64,000 bases of DNA from Chaenocephalus aceratus (lineage: Eukaryota > Chordata > Actinopteri > Perciformes > Channichthyidae): positions 15,921,804-15,985,803 of the forward strand of contig CM043790.1 of the NCBI GenBank assembly GCA_023974075.1, given 5' to 3'. The notes beneath the pieces were generated by a model that saw only the letters and a program-made list of their open reading frames with translations, made no database searches and was not told the origin of the DNA. Below, in pieces: positions 59,513 to 64,000 of the stretch. Made by a program: the position numbers and the translations under genes. Within the stretch, counting starts at the first letter, position 1, and each line of letters starts with the position of its first letter.

Positions 59513-60540
59513 GTACCTGACCTTGGAGTGATGGATGGGCAGTTTTCAGCTCGTCAGGAGGAAACTCTACCTCTTATACACGACATTAAAATCCTTTAGG
59601 GGGACATTAGACCTGTCAAATCGTAGGAATGGCAAATGTGGCTTATGTAATACATTTGTGACTGAATTTGAGTGCCAGGTGGCTTTCTCTCCATGTTGCG
59701 TAACATGGTGTAACATGCATGATTTAATTTGGGAAGTGCCTTGATAACTCTGCACGGGTCTAAGATATTCAAGGAATGCAACATGAGGTGAAGACAGAGA
59801 CTAGTTATTACATTATTCATAGTAATAGACTTTTTAACAGTTACATGAAGCTGAATAAGTTTGCATCTTTTATATGCGTAAATGTGTTTAAAGTGTTATG
59901 ATTCTACTGGAAGAAACCTTTACGTATAATAAAGGAGAAAGTATCTTATTGTTATTTGGGTTATAGGTAATCAAAAATAACCATAATGTGTGCATACAAT
60001 CATAAATAGACCACATCAACGAAGAAACAACTTGTGCCTGAAAGCATGTCTTAAACAGAGCTAGACTTTATTATTGCTGTTGCCTTAAGCAAGCGACCAA
60101 CAGCCTGACGTAGTGACTCAGCAGCTGCTCTTTGTAGCGCACAGAGGCTCTGCAGAATCCCACACTCTTGACAATAGTTGCAGAATCAGCTGAGGTAGAA
60201 GACTATTTTTAACGCTGGGAGCACAGACCAGATCTCTTATAAAAAGCATCAAAATGTAAAAAAGAATATATTTCTTGAGAGTCATCTTCAATTTACTGCA
60301 TGGCTTTGTACAGCAAGACTTCCTCTGGCTTGGCCCAGGAGAAAACTCCCAACTTAATTATAACCTACTAAAGTACCTTAATTGAGTCAGCATGGCATTA
60401 TAACAGAGTCCTTTGGAAAAGAGTTGGAAAGGAAAAGGCAAGAGTTCTCTAGTCGAGTGTGTGCTGCACGTTTCCAAACAGCCACACAGCTCTTTGTCTG
60501 CTGTGCCAAGTGTTTGAACCCCGCACAGCTGGACAGATGG

Positions 60541-60644
<104 letters not shown>

Positions 60645-63600
60645 CTCACTCTGAGTAGACCACATTATGTTCTTAATCATAAATGAGATCATTTAGTTGC
60701 CTGTTCCATTTATTTAAGGATCTGTGAAGTCTTATATAGGTAATCTTGAAATGTAAAAAAATACTTTGCAAACTGGAATCATAAGCACTGTGTCAGTCCA
60801 AGCGCAGTATGGACCAAAGTGTGTGTCGTATATTTGGATGTGCTAGTTCTTTTTTGACTAAAACATAAACATTACACTGCTCAACTGTGTATGTCTTGTT
60901 CCATTTAGCTGTCAAACAACTAAATATACATTTTAAAGTGCTGCAGATATAAAAAAGAACTGATAAATACCATACAGACTAGCTTTGCAGGAGACCATGT
61001 TTGTCTGAAAAACATGCTGACGTTTGAGGTCATACTGTGGAACATGACCCCAAAATGTCACCTCATCTCAGCACATCGTACAGCGACGACATGTAGGACA
61101 ATTAAACATGCATGAATTAGTGGCAAAACATCTAGCTAACTAAGACAAATACTATTATTGTGAAGTGTGTATTGACAGCAGCGCTAACTGTACTGAAAAT
61201 GGACGATTTTGATGATGAGGATAATGATGATAAGGATTGCTACAGATAAAGAACCAATAATCCAAATGAAGAACAATCCTTGCGGTAGTTTATTTTCAGC
61301 TTCATGAGGTTCAATTTCTAGTATTATGTAAAATGATGTTCGTAGAAACTAAGACTTGGCTGTTTATTCTTAATAATTAAGCAGGCATCAATAACTCAAG
61401 GCTGATCCTAGATGCTGACAGTGACAGACAGCAGCCAGGCACAAGTGAGAGCGGACTAAATTGGAGCTGACGTTACAAGTAGAAATTGAGGAAGGCCTTT
61501 AGGACTAAGCAGCGCTGCCACCTGTCCCTCGAAACACGAGTGTGTCACACTTGGATGGCCCCTCATTGTTTGGCCTGTCTGTGGGACTCAGCAGTGAGAC
61601 GCTGCTGAGGGACACCTCTACATCAGGTTTAGAGAGCATTGATGTACAGTGCCGGACAGTGGCAGAGTCCAACTAGTGCTCGTCCAGATGGTCACCTTTT
61701 TCTCTTTCTGGAATATGTGAATCATTTGCTCAACAGATCCTAATTTCACCGCCGAAAAAACTCATTACAGAAACGGGGTCAGGCTGTTTTAGGAATCATC
61801 AAAAGTGAGAAATGGAATCATAGTTCTAGTTTTTAAAGATTTGAACAAGCAGCTTCAACCTAAAATATTATCCCACTTCCTCACAAAAATGTTACAATAC
61901 TTTGTCTTATTACTCTGACGACACCGAAAAACGAATGCAGTGAGATTCTCATTTATTCATTACATGAGACATCCCAGGCTAACGAGATTCCACTTCCATT
62001 CATCAGGCCTTGATGTGTCTTTGAGCCTCGACTAAACTAATGAATAGCTGCCTTGTACACGCTCTGAACTAAATTAGCATTTGACCAAATGAACAAGGTA
62101 GGGGTTAGGGTTAGCGAATACTACAAGGTTGTAGTATATTTACTCTTTTCTACTATGTGCTGTTTATAAACAGCTAGGTTTGTAATTGTGTTATTGTTAT
62201 TGGGAATATACTGAATGTACTCTTCCAATATCAGAGTAGCACATGATAACAAGGCCCTACGTAGCTGTGTACGTAACAGGATGTATGATTACCTAGAAGA
62301 GTGTCAGGACACTGTTTTAGGCATATGATTTGTGACAACGATTAACATGACGATTCAGTCTCTTTCGAGATAGACATATGACTGTCATGTGTATTGTTTA
62401 CGCAGGCCTTAGCTGATCTGAACTAAACATTGAATACTGCTTTGAACAGGTATTCCTCCATCTTGTGACTGTAACACCCTCTCTTGTATAGAAGCATGTC
62501 AAGGACACTATTCGGGGAACTATTTGTCCCACGCAGCTCTGTATGTGATGACGACTTCCATTCTTGCAAGGATAATAAATACATGTATCCTGATATTGAA
62601 GATCAAGCCGGGGATGACGAGTGATATTTTCTTAGCAGTTATTATAGTAAATCTTGCAGATGATGCAGTGCAGTGACTGGCATGTATGTGGAAGCAGTGA
62701 GTGTGTTCGTCTTTACCTTTGCTGTTCTCTAAAAGGCGGTGTGGAGCATCTTTGGTCATTGTTGAAACATTTCCATCTATACAGTATGTATCAGCTGATT
62801 CAGTGAAAAGCAAACTGTGCATGTTTGAGCAGATGATACACAAAGAAAGGCCCTTCGTGTAGCTTGGTTGGTTTGTTCTGTAGCTTGGCTGGTTTTATAC
62901 ATCTTGTAATTGTAGACTTGGATTACTGCCAGCAATCATGTAAAAAGGATTCCTACAAGAGAGGGATTATTACTGCGGCTGGCTGATGTGATGTTCTTTT
63001 ACAAAATGACCACGATGAAAGAGACAGAACAGAGTGGGAGACGGAGGAGGGACAGGCCTGAAGGCACACAAGTTCACGCATCTGAAATAGCACTAACCCA
63101 TGTACCCAGGATGGATATTGGAAAACTCTTATGAGATCATATTATGGAGCTCTCCACTAACCTCAATATGTGTTGAGTTTTGAGAACATCTCTTACCGAG
63201 GCCCAGTGTGTGAACAAATCGCTTATAGCACATTGAAGCTAAGGTGGGTGATGTATTTGAGAAATCTTTGTAGTTACATTCTGTGAAGTACACTCCAAAC
63301 ATCCAAATAACAATCAGACAAAAGAAATGCTCTGGAAGAATCCTACAAGCTGCTAGCTTGACAGCTGCATGTGTATTATATGTTCTACTCTTTATATATA
63401 CAGTCTATAGTTGTACTGTATCACCAGCCATGGGTTTTTTACATTTCAAATGATACTTTTGGGGGACTAGCTTCGGAGGGAGGCCTGGAGAAACAGGCGG
63501 TCGGTTTTGCCAACTCAGTTTCTAGATTTCTTTATAAGCTTCGGCTGCTAGCTGTTTTCATTTGAAAATAGTTGTCAACTTGTTTTCTGATGGATCATTA

Positions 63601-64000
63601 TAATATCCAGCTTACTGTGTCTGGCTTCTCCAGTGGAACCTAACTACTGTAAGCTTAGGACGTAAGAAGAAGAATGATAGATTGGGGGGGGGGTTGTTTA
63701 GCTTTCTCAAATGAAACAATGTGTTTAGATTCATTTCAAATTAGAAACATTGAATGACTTGCTTTGTGCATTGCTTTTTTAAGTTCTTGTTTGTATGTTA
63801 CTCATTGTTTAAAACATGTTACTTCAAGACTACAGCAATGACAGCGTTTCTTTATGTATTGAAATTAATCAAGTTTAAAAAATGTTCCTGTGCTCTTTAT
63901 GTAACATCTCAGAGTAAACTTTAAACATATTGAAAACTGAGACTGGATAACAACAAGAATACTGTGAATTAATGCAGATAATAGAGTCTTAAACAAAGCC

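Noticed and set aside
62095..62120. Telomere-like ggggttagggttag
   Set aside because: Only about two units are present, far too short for an interstitial telomeric repeat.
62520..62843. Possible first exon with signal peptide of the KIAA1549-like gene
   Set aside because: The 107-codon minus-strand frame starting MCIICSNMHSLLF lacks a convincing signal peptide, a matching donor phase and any conserved N-terminal text.

Overview
This window is vertebrate nuclear DNA, almost certainly from a teleost (ray-finned) fish. The evidence is a split gene with GT-AG introns, very long (CA)n/(TG)n tracts, and fish-style DNA transposons (hAT, PIF/Harbinger-like and TTAA-type MITEs), LINE 3' fragments and a tRNA-derived SINE. 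There are no operons, Shine-Dalgarno sites, CRISPR arrays or other prokaryotic features. I cannot name the species.

The only protein-coding gene I can support is one long minus-strand gene of the UPF0606 / KIAA1549 family, most likely kiaa1549l. Twenty exons can be joined in a consistent phase from 58216 down to the stop codon at 28441. Together they encode 1715 residues: a mucin-like Ser/Thr/Pro-rich ectodomain of about 1047 residues, one transmembrane helix, and a cytoplasmic tail of about 645 residues ending in the conserved Leu-rich C-terminus. The first exon, with the signal peptide, lies beyond 64000. Three further features stand out in the gene. A 15-nt in-frame microexon lies at 35719-35733. 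Two glutamate-rich, phase 0-0 candidate cassette exons (39830-40006 and 39365-39634) sit right after the membrane exon. The exon at 29322-29476 has a 3' splice site that directly abuts a 177-bp (TG)n tract.

Layout: 1-26.5 kb is intergenic or downstream DNA, with transposon remnants at 0.9-3.5, 7.8-8.5, 9.1-9.4, 10.8-12.7, 17.3-18.1 and 20.7-21.1 kb, plus two long opposed CA/TG tracts at 24 kb. The 3' UTR and last exons fill 26.5-38 kb. From 38 to 43 kb lie the cassette candidates, the membrane exon and MITEs. From 43.3 to 52.6 kb is one 9.3-kb intron packed with an unusual tandem array of a DNA element that itself holds nested hAT and LINE insertions. The ectodomain exons lie at 52.6-58.2 kb. 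From 58.2 to 64 kb is the 3' part of the first intron.

Positions of splice sites, frames, terminal repeats and target-site duplications were read directly from the sequence. Family names rest on recall of conserved motifs, not on a database search.
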